Positions 5,875 through 11,293 of a stretch of 11,293 nucleotides of DNA are shown here, one piece after another; position 1 is the first letter of the stretch, and every line of letters begins with the position of its first letter. This DNA comes from JANLSO01 sp031362405. Lineage in GTDB: Bacteria > Actinomycetota > Thermoleophilia > Miltoncostaeales > Miltoncostaeaceae. A program made the position numbers and the translations under genes. The stretch spans positions 1-11,293 of the forward strand of contig JANLSO010000212.1 of the NCBI GenBank assembly GCA_031362405.1. The letters are read 5' to 3'. The notes beneath the pieces are model-generated. The model saw nothing but the letters and a program-made list of their open reading frames with translations, was not told where the DNA came from and made no database searches.

Positions 5875-6838
5875 GTTCTGCAGCCGGGTGCATCTGCGTC
5901 CCGCTCGATCGGTCTACGAAGCGCATCTCAGGTCGGAACTCTCCCAGGCCCTCGGCGTCCGCTGGGCCGAGCCGGTCAAAGGCATGGCCGAGATCGAAGG
6001 CCTCTCGAAGGAGGTGACCGCCGCGTCCTCGTGGCAGCACCCGCCAATCGACGTCGAGGGGCTGACGGCAGGCGCACGAGCGTGAGCACACCGGAAATCG
6101 TCTGCGGAGTGGGGGCAGCCGCCCGCGAAAGCGCGTCTGTGGCGAAGGTTCTCGCCAGCGCGCACGAGGTCACAAATGGACCGGAGCTGATTTGCACCGA
6201 GCAGACGCGCAACGCAGACCGTCCCGCGCGGTTCACGACCACGTCTCTGCTGAACCTGGAGCAGGAAGCCCTCGCCGTCGCGCGCAACGGCCGCGAGGCG
6301 CGACCGCGTTATGTGCCGCCGCACCGACCCCTACCTCGAAGTGCTCAACGGCGCAGGCGCCACCGTTGAAACCGTCGAAACTCGACGTGGAAGGCTGACG
6401 CTCGCGCTGGATGCCAGCGGTATGACGACAATGGATGCTGGCTACATCGAGCGGCACCTCGACTACGGATATGCCCTGCGCGATGGCGGCCAGCTGCGCA
6501 GCCCCGGGACACCCGCTGCTCGGCAGCTTCTCGATGCCCTCTCCCGACGTGCGGCTGAGTCACCGGCCCGCGATCTGGTTGAGCGTCAAAGCCGCTGCGA
6601 TACCGGCGCGGAGATGACACGCGAGCGCGTCAACGGAGAAATCGAGCTGCGCGAGCAGCTCCTGACGGGGGCGCACGACCGACTCGGCGGCTTGGGCTGG
6701 TTGGGTCGCCGTCGCCACGGTGACGAGTTGACTAGGGAGATCGACGCCCACCGCACCGTACTCGGGCGACCGCACAACGAACACGACGATCTATCGAGGA
6801 GCGAGGATTCCCCCGCGTCTCCCACTTCCCGGGCGTGA
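5875..6838 (+). pseudogene. MobF relaxase remnant B with serial internal deletions
   Basis: This is a shrunken relaxase-helicase gene whose pieces keep the order of the intact copy at 9595. Positions 5875-5914 match the leader of that copy (9538-9577). The next bases jump to its residue 222 region: YEAHLRSEL, LGVRW, EPVKGMAEIEG. A further jump joins to IDVEGLTA. After a frameshift at about 6070, RRTSVSTPEIVC continues to VARNGREA (about 6295), matching copy residues 344-420. Another deletion removes the whole helicase core and lands on RTDPYLEVLNG and HLDYGYAL. A last gap leads to the C-terminal helices LLDALSRRAAE, EMTRERV and REQLLTGAHDRLGG, to TGA 6838. The nuclease Tyr/His residues and Walker motifs are gone, so it is not functional. 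Positions 6311-6838 stay in one open frame and could be mistaken for a gene. Confidence 0.82.
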
Positions 6839-6953
6839 CGCCATTGCAAGATCCCGCCAGCCGACGGTCCGCGGGCCTCTGCCACGCGGCCTCGATATCG
6901 AACTGGAACTCTCTCTCTTCGCTCATTCCGGGGCCAGGCTCGCCGCGCCGACC

Positions 6954-7014
6954 TTGGCCGATCCGGCCAACTATCGGCCGGGGGCTTGACGGCTCCGCAG
7001 GCGCGATGTTCACT
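6954..7014 (+). promoter_or_regulatory. Palindromic promoter region of the DUF2182-DUF1326 pair
   Basis: TTGGCCG (6954-6960) and CGGCCAA (6964-6970) form a perfect inverted repeat with spacer ATC. The overlapping CCGGCC (6963-6968) pairs with GGCCGG (6976-6981), so three GGCC-centred half-sites lie in 28 bases. TTGACG at 6986-6991 is a good -35 immediately downstream, with TTCACT (7009-7014) a modest -10 at 17-base spacing. Placed before the GTG start at 7071, this looks like a regulated promoter with operator sites just upstream of -35, where activators usually bind. The rest of 6839-7070 shows no gene I can support. Confidence 0.42.
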
Positions 7015-7070
7015 CGCACCTCAAGGGTGAATGGCCGACGGGAGGCATCACGGCCCTCGCGAGATACGGT

Positions 7071-7901
7071 GTGGGAGTCGCCGACCGCTTCTTGACGGCC
7101 TCGCGCTCGTTGGGTGCGGCGCAACCGCGCCTCGGAGGGACGGAGCTTGTCCTGATCCTCGGCGCCCTGCCGCTCTGGGCGCTGAGCATCTGGTGGATGC
7201 GTGGGATGGATATGCAGAGCCGCTTCGACGCGGGGGCTCTGGTGCCGTTCCTTGTGCTGTGGGTGGTGATGATGGGCGCCATGATGCTGCCATCGGTGGC
7301 CCCGGCGGTCGGCGTGCACCGGCGGGTCATGCACCGCCGAGCGCTGGGCGGGGCGAACGTCACCGGTTGGAGCGCCGCATTCCTCGCCGGCTATCTGGCG
7401 GCATGGACCGCAGTCGGGGTCGTGGCCTTCCTCGTGCTGCGGCTGCTCTCGGCGGAGCTCGGCAACCTCTCCGACGCAGACCTGGCGCGTCGGGTGATCG
7501 GCCCGACGGCGCTCGCTGCGGCGATCTACCAGGCGACCCCGCTGAAGCGAACCTGCCTGCGCCGCTGCCGCAGTCCCTTCGATTTCCTGCTGTCGCGCTG
7601 GAGGGAGGGGCGGGGAGGTGCCCTAACGATGGGAATCGAGCACGGCGCCTACTGCGTCGGCTGCTGCGTGATGCTGATGGCCGTTCTGGTCGCCTTCGGG
7701 GCGGCAAGCATCACCTGGATGGCGATCGTCGCCGCGGCCATCGCCGCCGAAAAGCTGCTGACCCCACGCCTGGTCGGCGGGGGGATGCCGATCGCGATGG
7801 CGCTCGCGGCGTTAGGCCTCGTAGCGCTGGTCGAGCCGTCATGGCTACCGGGGCTCGGCGGGATGGGTGACATGAGTGGACAGATGACGATGGGCTCCTG
7901 A
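7071..7901 (+). CDS. DUF2182 predicted metal-binding integral membrane protein
   Basis: The 276-residue protein is strongly hydrophobic, with about six or seven membrane segments (roughly 25-43, 56-76, 100-128, 143-156, 194-213, 214-230, 238-255). It carries the DUF2182 signatures: WVVMMGAMMLPS at 64-75, YQATPLKRTCLRRCRSP at 153-169 (Cys 162 and 166), and MGIEHGAYCVGCCVMLM at 187-203 (His191, Cys 195, 198, 199). The tail is Met-rich (MGDMSGQMTMGS). Conserved Met, Cys and His in and near the membrane suggest copper or other soft-metal handling; the family has no settled reaction. GTG 7071 is the first possible start after an in-frame TGA at 6987; the ribosome site is poor. It is followed after 23 bases by DUF1326, a pairing seen widely in actinobacteria and proteobacteria. 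Confidence 0.9.
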   Translation: MGVADRFLTASRSLGAAQPRLGGTELVLILGALPLWALSIWWMRGMDMQSRFDAGALVPFLVLWVVMMGAMMLPSVAPAVGVHRRVMHRRALGGANVTGWSAAFLAGYLAAWTAVGVVAFLVLRLLSAELGNLSDADLARRVIGPTALAAAIYQATPLKRTCLRRCRSPFDFLLSRWREGRGGALTMGIEHGAYCVGCCVMLMAVLVAFGAASITWMAIVAAAIAAEKLLTPRLVGGGMPIAMALAALGLVALVEPSWLPGLGGMGDMSGQMTMGS

Positions 7902-7924
7902 GGGCGCCCGAGGAGGTGGCGACG

Positions 7925-8578
7925 ATGGCCGAGAACTGGAATCTGGAGGGCGAGTGGTTCAAGAACTGCAACTGCGACCCCGGATGCCCCTGCGACTTCA
8001 ACCAGGCGCCCACCCACCCCAACTGCGAGGGGATGGTCGCCATGCGGATCGATCGGGGGCACTTCGGCGACGTGAACCTCGATGGCCTGTGCTTCGCGGG
8101 CACCGTCTGGTGGCCCGGGCGCATGGACGAGGGCAACGGCGCTGTCCAGCCGATCATCGACGAGCGCGCCGATGAGGGCCAGCGGCACGCCCTCCTGGAG
8201 ATCATGTCCGGAGCGCACGGCGACACGCTCTTCGAGATCGTCGCGGCCGTGTGCCCGACGGTCCACCCTCCGCTGTTCGTGCCCTTCGAGTGGGAATTCG
8301 ACCTGGCAGCGCGGCGCGGTCGGATGCGCGCAGGCGACGTTCTGGAGACAGAGGTCGAACCGCTCAAGGGGTTCGGCGACCCGCCTCCGGACTATCGGAT
8401 CCTCGTCACGATCCCAGGGGGCTTCGAGTACACCGGCGAGGGCGATAGCGCAGAAACGGCCCTGGCGACGAGTTTGCGGGGGAGCAGCGACATCAGCTTC
8501 GCCCACGAGAACTGCCACTCGTCGATGACCCACGTGCGGCGCGGGCCCCTGGCGGGAAAGGGGGCCGCCTCCGCCTGA
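7925..8578 (+). CDS. DUF1326 domain protein
   Basis: The 217-residue soluble protein opens with the DUF1326 hallmark: NWNLEGEWFKNCNCDPGCPC, with Cys 15, 17, 21, 23 and a further Cys34. Then come a conserved V-W-W-P-G segment (61-65), PPLFVPFEWEFD (115-126), and HENCHSS near the end (194-200) that adds His and Cys. The N-terminal cysteine cluster looks like a metal or redox centre, so it likely works with the DUF2182 membrane partner, perhaps delivering or receiving a metal; this is inference. I chose ATG 7925 because AGGAGG (7911-7916) lies eight bases before it; a GTG at 7916 in frame overlaps that ribosome site. The length is normal for the family. It is the second gene of a two-gene operon. 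Confidence 0.9.
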   Translation: MAENWNLEGEWFKNCNCDPGCPCDFNQAPTHPNCEGMVAMRIDRGHFGDVNLDGLCFAGTVWWPGRMDEGNGAVQPIIDERADEGQRHALLEIMSGAHGDTLFEIVAAVCPTVHPPLFVPFEWEFDLAARRGRMRAGDVLETEVEPLKGFGDPPPDYRILVTIPGGFEYTGEGDSAETALATSLRGSSDISFAHENCHSSMTHVRRGPLAGKGAASA

Positions 8579-9049
8579 GCCGCCAACGGAGCCCTGCCGG
8601 CGTAGGTGCCGCGTGAAGGCGAGCAGAGCCGCCTCTCGGCTGTATCGGCGTCTCGACGCTGGGCTCCACACTGCATCCTGAAGGGCGTCGCGGTAGCCGC
8701 AATGCTGATTGTCCCGACATCGCCCGGTCGTGGGCACACTCTGCGGTGGCCCGGCGTCGATGCGCTGAACGAGGCCGAGTTCGTCTGTGGCGTCGAGAGA
8801 CGAACGAGCTTCCCCGCCTGCGGGTGCAAGCGGGGAAGCCGCGCCACAGGCCCTTCGGGCAAGATTCGTCTCCACGAAGCCGCTTCGCACGCCCGGGCCG
8901 GCGCCAGACCGTGCTCGACGAGCGCCAGGTCCGGAATACTCCGGCAGTCCCGTCATCGCGCCATCCGGGTGGCAACAAGGCGGCAACGAGCGGGATGGTT
9001 GATTGCACCAGGCAACGGCGCCTCGACGCGGACAGGTGTTCCTTGACCG
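8579..9049. other. Gene-free stretch with several hairpins
   Basis: No frame here gives a recognisable protein on either strand. It holds a run of perfect hairpins: GTTCGTCT/AGACGAAC (8779-8805), GCTTCCCCGC/GCGGGGAAGC (8808-8839, 12-base loop), GCCC-TTC-GGGC near 8850, TTCGT-CTCC-ACGAA near 8866-8878, and CCGGA-ATAC-TCCGG (8931-8944). It lies between the DUF1326 gene and the antitoxin remnant. It may hold a terminator for the DUF pair, a structured RNA or a recombination site; the sequence alone does not decide. Confidence 0.4.
8779..8839. repeat. Two adjacent perfect inverted repeats
   Basis: GTTCGTCT (8779-8786) pairs with AGACGAAC (8798-8805). Two bases later GCTTCCCCGC (8808-8817) pairs with GCGGGGAAGC (8830-8839), ten uninterrupted base pairs. 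TTCGTCT recurs once more at about 8866. No T-run follows either hairpin, so simple termination is not clear. Compact neighbouring hairpins of this kind also occur in REP-like elements and small structured RNAs. Confidence 0.45.
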
Positions 9050-9215
9050 ACCTTGTCGTGATGGCAAGGCGTGCGCCGAGCGGCCGCAGCAGGCGGGCAA
9101 GCGTCACCACGGTGGGTTGATCTCGCCACGTTCGATTCGGCTGATCTCCGCCTGGTTCACACCGGAGCCCGCCTGGCGGCCGCGACGGTTTTCGAGGGCC
9201 ACGTTTTCGGCTCGC
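9050..9215 (-). pseudogene. Broken XRE-type (HigA-like) antitoxin remnant
   Basis: On the minus strand three short blocks spell parts of an HTH_XRE antitoxin in different frames: KTVAAARRA (about 9195-9170), then NQAEISRIERGEINP (about 9157-9113), then TVVTLARLLRPLGARLAITTR (about 9114-9050). S-R-I-E-R-G-E-I-N-P-T-V-x-T-L is the recognition-helix end and following helix of this family. At least two frameshifts and a deletion of the first HTH helix make it non-functional. I see no toxin gene beside it. Such antitoxins are common passengers near element ends, and this one lies just left of the att site. Confidence 0.62.
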
Positions 9216-9230
9216 CCTCCACAGGCCCGC

Positions 9231-9250
9231 GGGATGGACGTCAGATGGAA
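9231..9250 (+). repeat. Direct repeat, left copy (GGGATGGACGT motif)
   Basis: GGGATGGACGTCAGATGGAA here matches the copy at 9487-9506 at 17 of 20 positions. The two copies lie on either side of the tRNA-Gly fragment at 9319-9362. Recombinase arm-type sites flanking an att core would look like this; chance is possible for a short motif. Confidence 0.42.
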
Positions 9251-9289
9251 AGCAGCTGGAGCTGGACCTCAATGGTTCCTGAGACGATA

Positions 9290-9314
9290 AAAGCCCCCGA
9301 TTTGTGGGGGCTTT
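9290..9314 (-). terminator. Intrinsic terminator of the truncated tRNA-Gly gene
   Basis: AAAGCCCCC (9290-9298) and GGGGGCTTT (9306-9314) pair perfectly over nine base pairs with a 7-base loop. Read on the minus strand the stem ends in CTTTTAT, a proper U-tract. It begins four bases after the encoded CC of the tRNA-Gly 3' end, so it is the natural terminator of that tRNA. It therefore marks the side belonging to the original chromosome (or previous host DNA). Confidence 0.85.
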
Positions 9315-9318
9315 CAAA

Positions 9319-9362
9319 GGAGCGGATGAAGGGACTCGAACCCTCGACCTTCTGCATGGCAA
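9319..9362 (-). other. 3' half of tRNA-Gly(GCC): probable att site
   Basis: On the minus strand this 44-base segment contains the anticodon loop TTGCCAT (anticodon GCC), the 3' anticodon strand GCAGA, a variable loop, the T-arm GAGGG-TTCGAGT-CCCTT, the acceptor 3' strand CATCCGC, discriminator U and CC. The matching 5' acceptor strand GCGGATG, D-arm and 5' anticodon strand are absent; the DNA to the right (9363 on) is unrelated. So it is not a working tRNA. Integrases of many conjugative elements use tRNA 3' ends as att sites, rebuilding the tRNA at one end and leaving the original 3' part with its terminator at the other. That is what is seen here. Confidence 0.78.
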
Positions 9363-9484
9363 AAGGCGAAAGGGGGTTCTGCGGGGTACCCGGATGGACC
9401 CCGAAAGGCGCGTCTGAGCAGGCATTTCGTCGCCTCCAGCGAGCGCCGCTTATGCGCCCGAAAACGCCCTTCTGCGCACCTCCT

Positions 9485-9507
9485 GTGGGATGGACGTGGG
9501 ATGAAAC
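9485..9507 (+). repeat. Tandem 11-base repeats, right copy
   Basis: GTGGGATGGAC (9485-9495) is followed directly by GTGGGATGAAA (9496-9506), two tandem copies differing at two positions. The pair resembles 9231-9250. It lies between the tRNA-Gly fragment and the relaxase gene. Possible roles are integrase arm binding, an accessory protein site of oriT, or an iteron. Confidence 0.42.
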
Positions 9508-9594
9508 GGGGTGCGCGCGCGGTGTGCGCGCCGAGGCTTCTGCACCTTGGTGCATCTGCGTCTCGCTGAATCGGTCTTGCTTGCGGGGTGCGCG
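9507..9594 (+). promoter_or_regulatory. Relaxase leader, candidate oriT
   Basis: Just upstream of the relaxase gene lie two inverted repeats: a GCGCGC-rich hairpin at about 9513-9530, and TGCACC-TT-GGTGCA (9541-9554). The segment TTCTGCA to ATCGGTCT (9538-9577) is conserved in the leader of relaxase remnant B (5875-5914), although it is non-coding there and the adjacent start of the gene was deleted. MobF relaxases usually nick close to an inverted repeat next to their own gene, so this is the best oriT candidate in the window. I cannot identify the exact nic dinucleotide. Confidence 0.4.
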
Positions 9595-11293
9595 GTGCTG
9601 AGCGTCGCAAAGCTCGCCCTCGGGCAGGAGGCCTACTACGAGCAGCAGGTCGCCGGAGGCCTCGACGACTACTACGCAGGTCGCGGTGAGTCGCCGGGGA
9701 TGTGGGTCGGTTCAGGGGCGGAGAGTCTCGGGCTCGCGGGCGTCGTCGGCGACGGCGACCTTGGGGTCATGTTGAGCGGCGTGAACCCTGCCGACGGGCA
9801 GAGGCTGCGCAAGCCCGTGGCCGAACGGACGATCACCGTCCGGAGCCTCGACGCCGCATCCGGCGAATGGAGCGACGAGCAGAAGCGACTCGCTCCGGTC
9901 GCCGGGTTCGACCTGGTCTTCTCCTGTCCAAAGAGTGTGAGCCTGCTGCACGCGCTCACCGATGACGAGCACGTGCGGCGCGAGATCTCCGATGCGCACG
10001 AGCGCTCGTGGCAGGCGGCGCTCGGCTATCTGGAGTCGGAGGCCTATGTCGTTCGCCGCGGCCGCGGCGGAACGATCCGAGAGCACGGCGACGGGTTGGT
10101 CGCCGCCGCGTTTCGGCACCGGACCAGCCGAGCGCAGGACCCACACCTGCACACGCACGTGATCGTGGCGAACCTCGCCCGCACCCCCGACGGTGCCTGG
10201 CGCGCGCTCGACGGCGAGGCGGTCCTCAAGACCCACCGCCTGGCGGCGGGCTACCTCTACGAAGCTCATCTTCGGGCGGAACTCTGCGAGGTCCTCGGCG
10301 TTCGCTGGACCCAGCCGGTCAAAGGCATGGCCGAGATCGAAGGCGTCTCGCCGGACGCGATCGCCGCGTTCTCCACCCGACGGCGACTGCTCGTGGAGTA
10401 CATGGACAACCTCGGTACCTCTGGCTTCGCTTCGGCACGCGTGGCGGCGCTGGCCACCCGGGAGCGCAAAGAGGAGATCGACCTCCCCGCCCTTCGCGAA
10501 TCGTGGCTCGACCGCGCATCGGAGGTGGGTCTCGGAGCACCAATACTCCGAGACCTCCTCGATCACGATCCGGCCCGTCCGATGGCAGCGCCTGTCGAAG
10601 TCGACGTTGAGTCGCTCACGGCCATGCGCACGAGCGTCAGCACCCCGGAGATCGTCTGCGCGGCGGCGGCAGCTGCCCGCGACGGCGCGTCTGTCGACGA
10701 GGTTCTTGCGAGCGCACACGAGATCACACACCGTCCGGAGCTGATCTGCGTCGAGGAGTCGCCCAGCGCGGGTCGTCCCGCGCGCTTCACGACGAAATCT
10801 CTGTTGGACCTGGAGCACGAGGCCCTCGACGTGGCGCGCAACGGTCGCGCGGCCGGTGCGCCATGCGTAGACGCCGCGACCGTCGCCAAGGCGATCGCCA
10901 ACTCCGCGGTGCCGCTTTCTGAAGAGCAGCGCGCCATGGTGGAGGTCGCCGCCAGTTCCCGCGACCGCGTCGTGTGCGTCGTCGGAGCGGCGGGCTCCGG
11001 CAAGACGGCCGCCGTGGCGGCAATGGCCGAAGCCTTCTTGCGCGACGGAACGCCTGTGATCGCCGCCGCCCCGAGCGGCCGGGCCGCCGAGGAGCTTGCC
11101 CAGGCCACGGGCCTGTCGGCCCGCACCCTCCATGCGCGACTCGACCAGATGTCGCGAGGCGAGGGCCTACCGACGGGATGCGTGCTGGTGATCGACGAAG
11201 CCGGAATGGCCGAGACGAGAGTCCTCGCGCCCACCCTGCGCGCCGTCGAGAATGCAGGCGGCAAGGTAATCCTGATCGGAGACCCCGCACAAC
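9595..11293 (+). CDS. MobF (TrwC/TraI-like) relaxase-helicase, 5' part
   Basis: The first 566 residues of a conjugative relaxase, still open at the window end. Residues 1-330 are the TrwC relaxase domain: N-terminal tyrosine pairs Y14-Y15 and Y26-Y27 for DNA strand transfer, GFDLVFSCPKSVSLLHAL (104-121), and the metal-binding triad H184-L-H186-T-H188. From about 440 an SF1 helicase domain begins: LSEEQRAMVE, Walker A GAAGSGKT (464-471), Walker B LVIDEAG with D534-E535, and the GDPAQ motif III at 562-566, where the window stops. The protein nicks oriT, stays bound to the 5' end and drives unwinding during transfer. GTG 9595 has GCGGGG as ribosome site; an in-frame GTG at 9550 is possible, but it lies in the leader conserved in remnant B. 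All key residues are intact, unlike the two remnants upstream. No frameshift is visible. Confidence 0.93.
   Translation, partial: MLSVAKLALGQEAYYEQQVAGGLDDYYAGRGESPGMWVGSGAESLGLAGVVGDGDLGVMLSGVNPADGQRLRKPVAERTITVRSLDAASGEWSDEQKRLAPVAGFDLVFSCPKSVSLLHALTDDEHVRREISDAHERSWQAALGYLESEAYVVRRGRGGTIREHGDGLVAAAFRHRTSRAQDPHLHTHVIVANLARTPDGAWRALDGEAVLKTHRLAAGYLYEAHLRAELCEVLGVRWTQPVKGMAEIEGVSPDAIAAFSTRRRLLVEYMDNLGTSGFASARVAALATRERKEEIDLPALRESWLDRASEVGLGAPILRDLLDHDPARPMAAPVEVDVESLTAMRTSVSTPEIVCAAAAAARDGASVDEVLASAHEITHRPELICVEESPSAGRPARFTTKSLLDLEHEALDVARNGRAAGAPCVDAATVAKAIANSAVPLSEEQRAMVEVAASSRDRVVCVVGAAGSGKTAAVAAMAEAFLRDGTPVIAAAPSGRAAEELAQATGLSARTLHARLDQMSRGEGLPTGCVLVIDEAGMAETRVLAPTLRAVENAGGKVILIGDPAQ

Noticed and set aside
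6732..6926. Small minus-strand frame beginning MSEEREFQFDIEAAW
   Set aside because: The first 20 residues look protein-like, but there is no ribosome site, no recognised family, and it runs into the end of relaxase remnant B in antisense. It may be a fragment, but I cannot support it.
7649..9100. 483-codon open frame on the minus strand
   Set aside because: It runs antisense to the DUF2182 and DUF1326 genes, both clear families with conserved cysteines. No domain is visible in it.
9071..9601. Rightward frame containing MKGLEPSTFCMA
   Set aside because: This peptide is the antisense translation of the tRNA-Gly 3' half, a familiar artefact, and not a protein.
9712..11133. 473-codon open frame on the minus strand
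   Set aside because: It is entirely antisense to the relaxase, which has all catalytic motifs. Its translation is Arg/His/Gly-rich with no domain; it is a GC-rich shadow frame.
1..11293. CRISPR array, rRNA, complete insertion sequence or defence system
   Set aside because: No regularly spaced repeats, no rRNA signatures, no transposase motif with terminal repeats and no recognisable defence genes were seen.

Overview
The window is GC-rich DNA with GTG starts, a leaderless-looking start and protein families typical of Actinomycetota. The Ala/Arg-rich MobF relaxase and the 206-residue family at 1220 make Thermoleophilia (Solirubrobacterales-like) a reasonable but unproven guess. It reads as a junction between ordinary chromosome and accreted, partly eroded conjugative-element DNA.

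Layout. Positions 1-3473 look like stable chromosome: the tail of a gene, a strong hairpin, tRNA-Cys(GCA), an alpha/beta hydrolase overlapping a conserved hypothetical gene, a three-domain SnoaL / ABM-like / zinc-ribbon fusion protein, and a convergent SRPBCC protein. Positions 3570-8578 alternate relaxase wreckage with small cargo modules. The order is a frameshifted relaxase C-terminal remnant (A), then a decayed NTF2/SnoaL-like gene translationally coupled to an alpha/beta hydrolase with a divergent TetR regulator. A second relaxase remnant with several internal deletions follows (B), then an intact DUF2182-DUF1326 pair behind a palindromic promoter region. Positions 8579-9289 hold no intact gene, only hairpins and a broken XRE-type antitoxin remnant.

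At 9290-9362 the sequence holds the 3' half of a tRNA-Gly(GCC) gene on the minus strand, followed by its intrinsic terminator. The 5' half is missing. This is what the far end of an element integrated into a tRNA gene leaves behind. To the right come short direct repeats, an inverted repeat and a leader block also conserved in remnant B (a candidate oriT). Then comes the intact start of a MobF (TrwC/TraI-like) relaxase-helicase, cut off by the window end within its helicase motifs.

Interpretation: an integrative conjugative element lies to the right of about 9319. Remnants A and B record earlier related elements, whose transfer genes decayed while cargo (hydrolase/TetR and DUF2182/DUF1326) was kept. 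I see no integrase, CRISPR array, rRNA or complete IS element.
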